From the NCBI GenBank assembly GCA_027064045.1, contig JAMOQK010000063.1, positions 1 to 32,536 on the forward strand: 32,536 bases of DNA. The letters run 5' to 3'. This document shows positions 9,228-18,855 of this stretch, piece after piece. The position numbers and the translations under genes are program-made. Numbering within the stretch: position 1 is the first letter of the stretch; every line of letters begins with the position of its first letter. The notes below the pieces were generated by a model. It did no database searches. It was given only the letters and a program-made list of their open reading frames with translations, and had not been told where the DNA came from. The DNA is from Sulfurimonas sp. (lineage in GTDB: Bacteria > Campylobacterota > Campylobacteria > Campylobacterales > Sulfurimonadaceae).

Positions 9228-10541
9228 TTGAATTGGCTAAACTTTTTTGAAACTAAAACACAGATAAACCACCCTTTTGGAAGAGGTACAAATGCTAATC
9301 TTGCTCCAGATGAGGAGATACTTTTTAACAAGTCATATGAAGCGTTTGAAAATGGTGATATTTTAAATGCTTATCAATATTTTTTGACATCATTACAAAA
9401 TTTTACAAACGAAACTGCTAACAATAACATTGTAACAAAGCTACAAGATGACATATTGATCTTTGAGATTTACCAAGGAACTGCAAAAATCAAAGGGCAT
9501 ATAACAAAAGAACACCTATATGCTGAAGTGATTATAACAAAAAAAGACAATATAAATGTAGCTATAAAAAGATATATATTAGAGAGAAATTATCAACTAA
9601 CTTATGCTTATTATTTTAGTGATGACAAGTATATTAAACTAAAACTTTTTCATGACAACATAGCTATGAATCCACATAAAATATTTTTTCCACTAAGAGA
9701 GATAGCATTAAATGGAGATTTTGACAAAGAGTATATAAAATCTGAATTTCCAAATGTAATTCTTGAAGATATACAACATTTAGAAAAGTTAAGTGATGAT
9801 GAACTAAATATAAAATATAAATTTTTACGCAACTGGATAGATGAGGTAGAGAGTAAAATCACAATGTTACCATCAAATGATAAAGATGGAATGCAAGCTT
9901 TTATATATCTTAATCTTTTGTTTAAAATAGACTATTTATTGATACCAAAATATGAAATTTATCAAGATATAAGTAAAAAAATACAGCAATATTTCAATGA
10001 TGAAACTAATACTGTTGAAACAAAAAATGAAGAGCTAAGAGAGTATATCATCAAATTAAAAAATATAGATTTTGCTGAATTTAAAACAAAATTCTATAAT
10101 GCTAAATACACTTTTAACCCAACTGAAAAAACTTCTGTTGAGGAGATAAATAACTTTATAAGCGAATCATTACTGAGAATAAGATGGTACAAAAATAACA
10201 GATACAATCAAATAATCCCAACTATTTACAAATATATAGCTTTTTATATCTTATATAATTATGGGTTACATCCTGTCATAAAAGAGTTGTTACATACACT
10301 TGTAGAGATTCAAAATCCTCAGTTTTTTAAAGAGTTAAACTATCCTACACTTTACAATGAGGAAAAAAACTCTTTTTCAAAAAGAGTTATCATCTCAAAA
10401 ATAGAAGACACCATAACACCGTATCAAAGTCGATTTAAACTACTCAAACCTTTTGGAGACAAACTTAACTTCACCTCTTTAAATGAGTTTAGCAATAGTT
10501 TTTACCTACAAATAAAAGATTTAAATTTTGAGGAGATTTAG
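9228..10541 (+). CDS. Uncharacterised protein directly upstream of a trypsin-like protease
   Basis: 437-aa ORF with TTG start; AAAGGA upstream. Stop TAG 10539-10541 is followed immediately by ATG 10542. Confidence 0.75.
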   Translation: MNWLNFFETKTQINHPFGRGTNANLAPDEEILFNKSYEAFENGDILNAYQYFLTSLQNFTNETANNNIVTKLQDDILIFEIYQGTAKIKGHITKEHLYAEVIITKKDNINVAIKRYILERNYQLTYAYYFSDDKYIKLKLFHDNIAMNPHKIFFPLREIALNGDFDKEYIKSEFPNVILEDIQHLEKLSDDELNIKYKFLRNWIDEVESKITMLPSNDKDGMQAFIYLNLLFKIDYLLIPKYEIYQDISKKIQQYFNDETNTVETKNEELREYIIKLKNIDFAEFKTKFYNAKYTFNPTEKTSVEEINNFISESLLRIRWYKNNRYNQIIPTIYKYIAFYILYNYGLHPVIKELLHTLVEIQNPQFFKELNYPTLYNEEKNSFSKRVIISKIEDTITPYQSRFKLLKPFGDKLNFTSLNEFSNSFYLQIKDLNFEEI

Positions 10542-11636
10542 ATGGCATTAAACACACAATTAATCCTTGAAACATACATTGAGAATATTATCCAAATAAT
10601 GACACCTTATGGCACTGGCTCAGGCTTTATTATAGACAACATGATTATTACAAACTCTCATGTAGCTAGTGGTTTAAAAGAGGTTGTAATCAGTTCAAAG
10701 AAGATAAAAAGAGCTATAGCACCAGTTATATATGATGATCCATACTACGATTTAGCTTTTATTGATTTTGATATAAACACACCAAAAAATCCTTTAAAAT
10801 TCACAACTAAAATGGTTGAAGATGGAGATACCACCATAGCCATAGGACACCCTTACGGTTTAAACTATACAGCAACAGAGGGCATAGTATCTCGTGCGTC
10901 AAGACTTCAAGATGACTTAGAATATATACAAATAGATGCAGCCATAAATCCAGGAAATAGTGGTGGTCCACTTTTAAATATGGACGGAGATATTATTGGA
11001 ATAAATACTTTTATTATCCAAAATGCAAATAACTTAGGGTTTGCTCTACCATATTTTTATATACAAGAGGCTATAACTGCTTTTAAAAAAACAGGTAAAA
11101 AAAATATTATAAAATGTAGATCATGTAAAAATCTTATCGAGGAAAAAGAGATTAAAAATGATTATTGCCCAGAATGTGGAGTTAAACTAGAGATTGCAAA
11201 ACTCAGAAGAAAAGGGTATAACCCAGTTGGTGCTACAAAACTTTTAGAAGATATTTTATCTTCACTAAATATAAATGTAACATTAGCCAGAAGGAGTCAA
11301 GCTTCTTGGAAAATCGACAAAGGTAGTGCAAGAATAAATATAAACTACTACGAAAACGGAATCATCATAGGTGATACAAAACTATGTGCAATACCAAATA
11401 AAAATATAGAAAAAACCTATGACTATATGCTTAGTCAAAATAAAGATTTATCATATCTGCAATTTTCAATTAATGAAAACAGTATATATCTTTCATATCT
11501 TATTGTAGATTCATCTTTAACATTTAATGAAGGGCAACTAGCTATAAAAAGACTCTTAGAAAACTCAGATAAGTATGATGACATCTTAATAAATGAATTT
11601 GGTGCTATCAAACTCAAAAGAGATGAAGAAGAATAA
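10542..11636 (+). CDS. Trypsin-like serine protease with zinc ribbon and uncharacterised C-terminal region
   Basis: His site TNSHVASG, Asp site DDPYYDLAFIDFD, Ser site NPGNSGGPLL; zinc ribbon CRSCKNLIEEKEIKNDYCPECG. No obvious signal peptide and no PDZ domain recognised. Confidence 0.85.
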   Translation: MALNTQLILETYIENIIQIMTPYGTGSGFIIDNMIITNSHVASGLKEVVISSKKIKRAIAPVIYDDPYYDLAFIDFDINTPKNPLKFTTKMVEDGDTTIAIGHPYGLNYTATEGIVSRASRLQDDLEYIQIDAAINPGNSGGPLLNMDGDIIGINTFIIQNANNLGFALPYFYIQEAITAFKKTGKKNIIKCRSCKNLIEEKEIKNDYCPECGVKLEIAKLRRKGYNPVGATKLLEDILSSLNINVTLARRSQASWKIDKGSARININYYENGIIIGDTKLCAIPNKNIEKTYDYMLSQNKDLSYLQFSINENSIYLSYLIVDSSLTFNEGQLAIKRLLENSDKYDDILINEFGAIKLKRDEEE

Positions 11637-11657
11637 AACAAAAAAGGATTATCCCAC

Positions 11658-13613
11658 ATGCCAAAACAATTTTTAGAATTTAAAATAGATTTAGAAAGTT
11701 TTATTGACGAATTAAAAATAAGACTAGACAATAATGAGAAAAAAATTCAACAACTTTTAGATATGAAAGTAAAAACTTATACCTCTTTTGTAAAACCATT
11801 AGAAATGATGGAGGAGTACTTAGAACAGTTTTTCACTCCACTTTCACACATAAACAGTGTTAACAACTCAGATGAAACACAAAAGATTTATGCCGATTCA
11901 CTTCCTATAATAACGGAGTATTCTACAAAACTATCTCAAAATTTAGATATTTATAATGCTTATAAAGAGATACAAAAAAATGAAAAAGATAGTTTAAATG
12001 ATGAACAGTTAAGAGTTTTAGAGTTAAATATCCAACATTTTGAACTAAGTGGTGCGAACTTAGATGACAAAATAAAAGAAAAACTACAAGAGATAAATAT
12101 ATCTTTAAGTGAATTATCAAACAACTTTTCCCAAAATCTGCTAGATGCAACAAATGCTTATGAATATATAATCACAGATGAAGCCGATGTAGATGGGATT
12201 CCACACAGTGACAAAGAGAGTGCTTCTTTTCAAGAAGATGGTAAAACAAAATATAAATTTACACTCCACATGCCATCATATATAGCTTATATGACCTATG
12301 GTAAAAATGCAAAAATAAGAGAGGAACTATATAAAGCTTATGTAACTCGCGCACCACAAAATGAACAAATAATAGATAAAATTTTAGCATTAAAAAATGA
12401 GATGGCAAAACTACTTGGATTTGAAAGCTATGCAGCATATTCACTCGCATCAAAAATGGCAAAAGATGAAAAAACTGTTTTAAACTTTTTAGAAACCTTA
12501 CTAAAACACTCAAAAGCACAAGCAAAAAAAGAGTTAGATGAGCTTCAACAAATTGCACCAAAACAACTACAAAGTTTTGATACAGCTTACTACTCAGAAA
12601 TATTAAAAAAGAAAAATTATGACTTGGATGAGGAACTTTATCGCCCATATTTTGAGCAAAAAAGTGTAGTAGCTGGGATGTTTGAGTTTTTACATAAACT
12701 ATTTGGTATAAAATTTGAAAAAGTCAAAGAAAAACTTTGGGATGAAAAAGCAACTTCATATAACCTCTATCTAAATGACAAACTACAAGCTAGAGTATAT
12801 CTTGATTTAGAAGCTAGAGATAGCAAAAGAGGTGGTGCTTGGATGCACAACTGGCAATCTCACTGCAAAGATGAAAATGATAATGAGCAACTAGCTTCTG
12901 CATTTATAGTTTGTAATTTTCCACCATCAACAAAACAAAATCCGTCACTTCTAAGACATGATGATGTAGTTACACTTTTTCATGAGATGGGACATGCTAT
13001 ACACCACATGCTAAGTAGTGTTAATGAAAATGAAGTTAGTGGAGTAAATGGAGTTGAGTGGGATGCAGTAGAGTTTCCATCTCAATTTTTAGAAAACTTT
13101 GCTTATGAGCCAAAAGTTTTAAAAATGTTTGCTTCACACTATAAAAATGGTGAAATTATTTCAGATGATATGATCCAAAAACTAGTAGATAGTAAAAACT
13201 TTATGTCAGCTATGGGGATGTTAAGACAGCTTGAATTTTCCATATTTGATTTTAAACTACACACAAAACTTTATCAAGCAAGAGAGGTACAAAACCTCCT
13301 AGATGAGATAAGAGTTGAAACAGCACTTATAAAAACACCAAGTTACAATAAATTTCAAAACGGATTTGCACATATATTTGCTGGTGGATACGCCGCTGGA
13401 TATTACAGTTACAAATGGGCTGAAGTTTTAAGTGCAGATACTTTTATGAGCGTTGTTGATGAGGGTATATTTAGTTCAAAAACAGCAAAAGACTACCTAA
13501 ATATCATACTTAAATCTGGTGGTTCAAAAAGTATGGAAGTGCTTTTTAAACAACTTATGCAAAGAGATGTAAATCCAGATAATCTATTGAGACTAAATGG
13601 GATTAAACAGTGA
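11658..13613 (+). CDS. M3 family metallopeptidase (oligopeptidase A-like)
   Basis: HEMGHAIHHM zinc motif, GVEWDAVEFPSQFLENF and FAGGYAAGYYSYKWAEVLSAD motifs typical of M3 peptidases. Confidence 0.92.
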   Translation: MPKQFLEFKIDLESFIDELKIRLDNNEKKIQQLLDMKVKTYTSFVKPLEMMEEYLEQFFTPLSHINSVNNSDETQKIYADSLPIITEYSTKLSQNLDIYNAYKEIQKNEKDSLNDEQLRVLELNIQHFELSGANLDDKIKEKLQEINISLSELSNNFSQNLLDATNAYEYIITDEADVDGIPHSDKESASFQEDGKTKYKFTLHMPSYIAYMTYGKNAKIREELYKAYVTRAPQNEQIIDKILALKNEMAKLLGFESYAAYSLASKMAKDEKTVLNFLETLLKHSKAQAKKELDELQQIAPKQLQSFDTAYYSEILKKKNYDLDEELYRPYFEQKSVVAGMFEFLHKLFGIKFEKVKEKLWDEKATSYNLYLNDKLQARVYLDLEARDSKRGGAWMHNWQSHCKDENDNEQLASAFIVCNFPPSTKQNPSLLRHDDVVTLFHEMGHAIHHMLSSVNENEVSGVNGVEWDAVEFPSQFLENFAYEPKVLKMFASHYKNGEIISDDMIQKLVDSKNFMSAMGMLRQLEFSIFDFKLHTKLYQAREVQNLLDEIRVETALIKTPSYNKFQNGFAHIFAGGYAAGYYSYKWAEVLSADTFMSVVDEGIFSSKTAKDYLNIILKSGGSKSMEVLFKQLMQRDVNPDNLLRLNGIKQ

Positions 13614-14617
13614 GGATACTAAGTTTAGTTTTACTTTTTGTATCCTTAGCTTTTGGAGATAAGATTTTGAAAATAGCAACATACAATGTAGAAAATCTAT
13701 TTGATTTAAGTCCAAATGGCTATAAATATAAAGAGTATAAGCCAAATACAAAATCGCTTTGGAACAAAAAGAACTATAAAATAAAATTAAAAAATATTGC
13801 AAAAGTTATAAAAGATATAGATGCTGACATCATAGCCCTGCAAGAGATAAGTTCACTCAAAGCCTTAAAAGATTTACGATACACACTTAAACAAGCTGGT
13901 CTATACTATCCCTACTATGCAATAGCAGATAACAAAACAACAGCTATAAAAGTAGCTTTACTAAGTAAAATACCATTTGTTTATACAAAAGAATTAAAAG
14001 TAACCTCTTCATACAAATACAGAAATATTTTAGAAGTAAAATTTCGTATAAATTCTCAAGATTTATATATATTTGTAAATCATTGGAAATCAAAATCTGG
14101 ACCTGAAAGCATGAGGATAGTTTCTGCCAAAAAGCTCATAAAAAGAGTCAAAGAGATAGGATATGATAAAAATATAATACTTTTAGGAGACTTCAATTCA
14201 GACTATGAAGAGTATAAAATCTTTAAAAGAAAAAGAAAACATAATGACACACATGGCAAAACAGGGATAAATCATGTTTTAAAAACTATAAAGCAAAACA
14301 ACCTCGTCAAAAATACAAAATATGAAAAGCATAATTTTTATAACCTTTGGTACGATACAAAAAAAAGAGATAGATACTCATATATTTTTAGAGGTAAAAA
14401 AGAGGCAATGGACAACATTTTAATCTCCCAATCCCTGCTAAACAAACAAGGTGTCTCCTATATGGAACATTCTATAACAAACTTTAAAAAAGCATACCTT
14501 TTTAAAAAAAATCATATCTATCGATGGCAAATGAGCAGAGGAAGAATAAAAAAACATAAAGGCAAGGGTTATTCAGACCACCTACCTGTCATAGCAAAAT
14601 TCAAAGTTCAACCTTAA
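13610..14617 (+). CDS. Endonuclease/exonuclease/phosphatase family protein
   Basis: GTG start overlapping the M3 peptidase stop. Motifs ATYNVENLFD, DIIALQEIS, VNHWKSKSG, LLGDFNSD, YSDHLPV. N-terminal signal-like sequence. Confidence 0.88.
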   Translation: MRILSLVLLFVSLAFGDKILKIATYNVENLFDLSPNGYKYKEYKPNTKSLWNKKNYKIKLKNIAKVIKDIDADIIALQEISSLKALKDLRYTLKQAGLYYPYYAIADNKTTAIKVALLSKIPFVYTKELKVTSSYKYRNILEVKFRINSQDLYIFVNHWKSKSGPESMRIVSAKKLIKRVKEIGYDKNIILLGDFNSDYEEYKIFKRKRKHNDTHGKTGINHVLKTIKQNNLVKNTKYEKHNFYNLWYDTKKRDRYSYIFRGKKEAMDNILISQSLLNKQGVSYMEHSITNFKKAYLFKKNHIYRWQMSRGRIKKHKGKGYSDHLPVIAKFKVQP

Positions 14618-14691
14618 AACAATATCTAAAAACTAGACTTAATTTTAAGAGACTTTCGATAAAATGACATAATTATTTTTAAAGAGCAAAC

Positions 14692-15798
14692 TTGGACTTA
14701 AATCTAAAAACACATACACAACATTTTACCAACCCTCTTTACTTAGAAAGTGGGCGTATATTAGAACCTTATGACATCACTTATGAGACATATGGGGAAA
14801 TAAATGAAGACAAAAGTAATGTTGTTGTAGTTTGTCATGCCCTTACAGGTTCACATCATGCAGCTGGAATTTATGAAGATGAGAATAAAGCTGGATGGTG
14901 GGATGGTCTTATAGGTTCAGGCAAAGCGATAGATACTGATAAATATTTTGTAATATGCTCAAATGTTATAGGAAGTTGCTTTGGCTCAACTGGCCCTATG
15001 AGTATGCAACACCCATATCAAGAGTATTATCGCTATAAATTTCCAGTTATTACCATAAAAGATATGATAAAAGCACAAAGAATACTTTTTGATAAACTTG
15101 ACATCCATAGAGTTCATGCCATAGTTGGTGGAAGCATGGGTGGAATGCAAGCACTTCAATTTGCTATCCACTACCCAAATTTTGCAAAAAACATCATCTC
15201 TTTAGCTGCAACTTATGCAACACAACCATGGGCAATAGCTTTCAATAAAGTAGCTCAAGAATCTATACTAAAAGACCCAGATTTTAAACAAGGGTATTAT
15301 GACCCTGAGATAATCACAGAACAAGGTTTAAATGGTATGGCAGTAGGTAGAATGGCAGGACACATAAGCTTTCTATCGCACGAATCTATGGCAAAAAAAT
15401 TTGGACGAGAGTACAAAAGAGATGATGGTCTTTATGAACTTTTTGGTAAATTTCAAGTGGAATCATATTTAGAATACAATGGACATAATTTTACAAAATG
15501 GTTTGATCCTTTAGCTTACCTATACATCACAAAAGCTATAAATATTTTTGATTTAGGAAGAGGATTTGACTCTTTAGCCGAAGCTATGAAAAAGATACAA
15601 GCAAAACTTCATCTTATAAGCTTTAAAGATGATATACTTTTTAAAAATACAGAGATGAAAAAAATATCTGATACACTAGATGAGATAGGTAATAACAATC
15701 ACACATATATAGATATAGATAGTGATTATGGGCATGATGCCTTTTTAGTAGAACTTGATAAATTTGATAACTATATAAAGGAAGCATTAAATGGCTAA
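14692..15798 (+). CDS. metX: Homoserine O-acetyltransferase
   Basis: Alpha/beta hydrolase with GSMGGMQALQ nucleophile elbow, YETYGEIN, CHALTGSHHAAG, GHDAFL. TTG start. Confidence 0.93.
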   Translation: MDLNLKTHTQHFTNPLYLESGRILEPYDITYETYGEINEDKSNVVVVCHALTGSHHAAGIYEDENKAGWWDGLIGSGKAIDTDKYFVICSNVIGSCFGSTGPMSMQHPYQEYYRYKFPVITIKDMIKAQRILFDKLDIHRVHAIVGGSMGGMQALQFAIHYPNFAKNIISLAATYATQPWAIAFNKVAQESILKDPDFKQGYYDPEIITEQGLNGMAVGRMAGHISFLSHESMAKKFGREYKRDDGLYELFGKFQVESYLEYNGHNFTKWFDPLAYLYITKAINIFDLGRGFDSLAEAMKKIQAKLHLISFKDDILFKNTEMKKISDTLDEIGNNNHTYIDIDSDYGHDAFLVELDKFDNYIKEALNG

Positions 15799-15982
15799 AA
15801 AAAAAGAAGATTTTGAAACAAAATTGGATAGTGCAAAACAAATATTAGATACTCTTATGAAACCTGAAATAACACTTCAAGAGAGTGTAAAAGCATATGA
15901 AAAAGGGATGAGCGAGTTAAATGATGCTCAAAAAATACTTCAAGATGCTCAAATAAAAATCAATGAGATAAAGGCTAGTTAG
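15791..15982 (+). CDS. xseB: Exodeoxyribonuclease VII small subunit
   Basis: 63 aa; small coiled-coil protein with ...ITLQESVKAYEKGMSELNDAQKILQDAQIKI. Confidence 0.85.
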   Translation: MAKKKEDFETKLDSAKQILDTLMKPEITLQESVKAYEKGMSELNDAQKILQDAQIKINEIKAS

Positions 15983-16779
15983 TGATAGCTGCAACTCTTC
16001 AACTATCTGCTCAAGGTCTAAGTTCTACAAAATTATATAACTATATTAGAATAGCACATAAAAAAGGAGTCAAAGTTTTACTCCTTGGAGAATATATTTT
16101 AAATCCTTTTTTCAAAGAATTACAAAGTATGAGCATAAGCATGATAAAAGAACAAGCAACTCTTCAAAGTAAAATACTAAAAGAGTTATCCTCCACATAC
16201 AACATGACAATAGTTGCTCCACTTGTTATGGTAAAGAAAAAAAAAGTTTATAAAACCATAGCAAAATTTGCCCCATCTTCCACCTCATACTATGAACAAC
16301 AAATTCTCATAAACTATTCACATTGGAATGAAGAAAAATTTTTTGCAAACGAAATAAAAAAAATACAGTCTCCCTTAGTTTTTAAGATTAATGGTTTTAA
16401 GTTTGGTGTAGTCAGTGGATTTGAACTCCATTTTGATGAGATTTTCGCAAAATTAAGAGATAAAAATGTTGATTGTATCTTAGTTCCAAGTGTATCTACT
16501 TTTGAATCTTACCAAAGATGGAAAGCACTTATAACAACTCGTGCTTTTACACATAACTGCTACATATTACGAGCAAACCGTATTGGGGAGTATAAAGACA
16601 AAGAGTACACATGGAAATTTTATGGAGATTCGGTACTAGCCTCACCAAATGGGGAACTTTTGGAACATTTAGGAAATAAAGAGGAGTTAATGATAGTTGA
16701 CATGAGTCATACAGAAGTTATACAAGCTCGTCGTTCTTGGGGCTTTAAAGAGATGTTAAACAAAAGAAACTCGCTATGA
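15982..16779 (+). CDS. Carbon-nitrogen hydrolase (nitrilase) family protein
   Basis: Nitrilase-fold signatures VLLLGEYILNP, CILVPSVSTFESYQRWKALITTRAFTHNCYILRANR, GDSVLASPNGELL. GTG start overlapping xseB stop. Confidence 0.8.
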   Translation: MIAATLQLSAQGLSSTKLYNYIRIAHKKGVKVLLLGEYILNPFFKELQSMSISMIKEQATLQSKILKELSSTYNMTIVAPLVMVKKKKVYKTIAKFAPSSTSYYEQQILINYSHWNEEKFFANEIKKIQSPLVFKINGFKFGVVSGFELHFDEIFAKLRDKNVDCILVPSVSTFESYQRWKALITTRAFTHNCYILRANRIGEYKDKEYTWKFYGDSVLASPNGELLEHLGNKEELMIVDMSHTEVIQARRSWGFKEMLNKRNSL

Positions 16780-17447
16780 TGAGATATTTTCACCGACAAA
16801 TTCAACTTTGGGGGGAAGATACTCAACTCCTTTTGCAAAACAAAAAAATTGCCATCATAGGTTCTGGTGGACTTGGAAGTTCTTTAGCTTTTGCTTTAGG
16901 TTCAAGTGGAATAGGTGAGATTCACATGGTTGATTTTGATGAAGTAAGCCACCATAATATCCACAGACAAATCGCTTTTAAAATAGGTGATGAAGGCAAA
17001 AACAAAGCTATGCTCAATGCAAAACTTATCGAGCTTAGATCTCCACATGCCAAAGCAATTGCTCATGAATGTGATTTTAAAGAGTGGAGTAAAAAAGGTA
17101 TAAAAGTTGACCTTATCATAGATGCAACAGACAATCTGCCAACAAGAGCTGAGATAAATATCTATGCAAAAGAACAAAAACTACCTTGGGTATATGGAAG
17201 TGTCGAAGCTTTTCATGGACAAGTTGCTTTTATAGAAGCGTCTTCATTTTCTGATGCTTTTAAGATTATTCAAAAAACACCAGAGGGCATTGCAACCCCA
17301 ATAGTAATGCACATAGCTTCACTTCAAGCAAATCTAGCACTTAGATTTTTAGCAGGTCTTAGTGTTAAAAAAGATATGCTTTATTATCTATTTTTCAATG
17401 ATGAAGGGGAGTTAGTTACTCAAAAATTTGGACTTCCAAAAAATTAA
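16776..17447 (+). CDS. ThiF/MoeB/HesA family E1-like adenylyltransferase
   Basis: RYFHRQIQLWGEDTQ, GSGGLGSSLAFALGSSGIGEIHMVDFDEVSHHNIHRQI, DLIIDATDNLPTR. Confidence 0.88.
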   Translation: MMRYFHRQIQLWGEDTQLLLQNKKIAIIGSGGLGSSLAFALGSSGIGEIHMVDFDEVSHHNIHRQIAFKIGDEGKNKAMLNAKLIELRSPHAKAIAHECDFKEWSKKGIKVDLIIDATDNLPTRAEINIYAKEQKLPWVYGSVEAFHGQVAFIEASSFSDAFKIIQKTPEGIATPIVMHIASLQANLALRFLAGLSVKKDMLYYLFFNDEGELVTQKFGLPKN

Positions 17448-17456
17448 ATATAATTT

Positions 17457-18848
17457 TTAGTTATTGGCAAAATATCTTTCAATCCCATCAGCTAATCCAA
17501 TAGCTAACTTTTTTTGATATTTTGCATTTACCAATCTTCTGGCTTCTTTTGGATTAGACACAAAACCAACTTCAACCAATACAGCTGGCATTTGCGCACC
17601 AACTAAAACCCAAAACGGTCCCTCTCTGACTCCACCATCTTTCACATTTTTATAACTTCTATTTAATGAGCCTAACATCCCTCGCTGTAAGTCTATAGCA
17701 AGTTTATTTGATGCTATAATTTTATGACGATTTAGAAGACCTAAAAAGTTATTTTGTTCATACTTTTTCATATCGCTCATATCAGCAGAATTCTCTTTTG
17801 CAGCAACTTTTGCGGCTCTTTTAGAACGAGATGGGGATAAAAAATAACACTCTATCCCACATGCCTTAGAAGCTTTTTTTCTACTTACAGAGTTTGCATG
17901 GATAGAGATAAAAATATCAGCATCCTTCTTGTTTGCATAAGCTGTTCTGTTTCTCAACTTAATAAACCTATCACCATTTCTAGTCATATATATTTTATAT
18001 CCACGGGAGTTTAAAATTTTTCTCAACCGATGTGCTATTTGAATAACTATCATCTTTTCTCTATAACCTCTATATCCAATAGCTCCAGGGTCTTTACCAC
18101 CATGACCTGCATCTATAACAATGATTTTATTTCTATCCACCCTTACAGGTATATTTGATTTAGTTTTAACTTTTTTACTCACATTTTTTTTATGCATTAC
18201 TTTCATATTTATAATTAACTGAGTTGAATCTTTTTTAAATGAAATCTTGAGTTTCGTTGAATTTTCAATAGCTAATCTTAAAACATTTGGCTTATACTGA
18301 GCAAGTCTAATCCTCTTAATACCTTTCTTCCTCAAAGTTTGAGATTTTAGTAGTATTGATGCGTCTATATCAAATATATATTTATATTGTTTATGTTTTG
18401 AATCATACAGAGTAAAATAATTAATCTGTCTTGAAGTTAATTTTTTATCAAATTTTAAAACTAATTGTGAATTTCTCCAACCAGCAAATTTAAGCTTATG
18501 TGCTGATTTGATTTTAATAGTATTTTTATGTTTTGATTTTTTCTTTTTTTTAGATATTTTTTTTGAAGTTTTATGGGTAATTTTTAATAACTCTTTGGAA
18601 TAATGAGAAATGTCAATATGAAGTTTTTTTCCACTTTTTACTATCCCCTCCAAAGAACGAACTCTTAAATGTTCATCTTCAGAAATAATAGCATGAAGAT
18701 ACAGATTTTTATAATCATTATATGCACGAAACTGACTACTCTTACCCCCATTCCTCATAAATCCATCAGCACGCTTTAAGATTTGATTATCACTTAGGGC
18801 ATGAAGTGAACATATAAAAAATAAGAATAATATTAGTAAGCGAAACAT
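17457..18848 (-). CDS. N-acetylmuramoyl-L-alanine amidase (AmiC-like)
   Basis: Signal peptide; amidase_3 motifs IVIDAGHGGKDPGAIG, EKMIVIQIAHRL, SIHANS, VLVEVGFVSNPKEA. Confidence 0.92.
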   Translation of the reverse strand: MFRLLILFLFFICSLHALSDNQILKRADGFMRNGGKSSQFRAYNDYKNLYLHAIISEDEHLRVRSLEGIVKSGKKLHIDISHYSKELLKITHKTSKKISKKKKKSKHKNTIKIKSAHKLKFAGWRNSQLVLKFDKKLTSRQINYFTLYDSKHKQYKYIFDIDASILLKSQTLRKKGIKRIRLAQYKPNVLRLAIENSTKLKISFKKDSTQLIINMKVMHKKNVSKKVKTKSNIPVRVDRNKIIVIDAGHGGKDPGAIGYRGYREKMIVIQIAHRLRKILNSRGYKIYMTRNGDRFIKLRNRTAYANKKDADIFISIHANSVSRKKASKACGIECYFLSPSRSKRAAKVAAKENSADMSDMKKYEQNNFLGLLNRHKIIASNKLAIDLQRGMLGSLNRSYKNVKDGGVREGPFWVLVGAQMPAVLVEVGFVSNPKEARRLVNAKYQKKLAIGLADGIERYFANN

Positions 18849-18855
18849 ATATCTG

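Noticed and set aside
12259-12648. 129-aa minus-strand ORF antisense to the M3 peptidase
   Set aside because: Hydrophobic, biased composition typical of antisense reading of AT-rich coding sequence.
18100-18620. Lys-rich stretch in the amidase (KKISKKKKKSKHKNT) as a possible frameshift or repeat
   Set aside because: The ORF is continuous, from a signal peptide through a linker to an intact amidase_3 domain; a basic linker is not unusual in this AT-rich genome.
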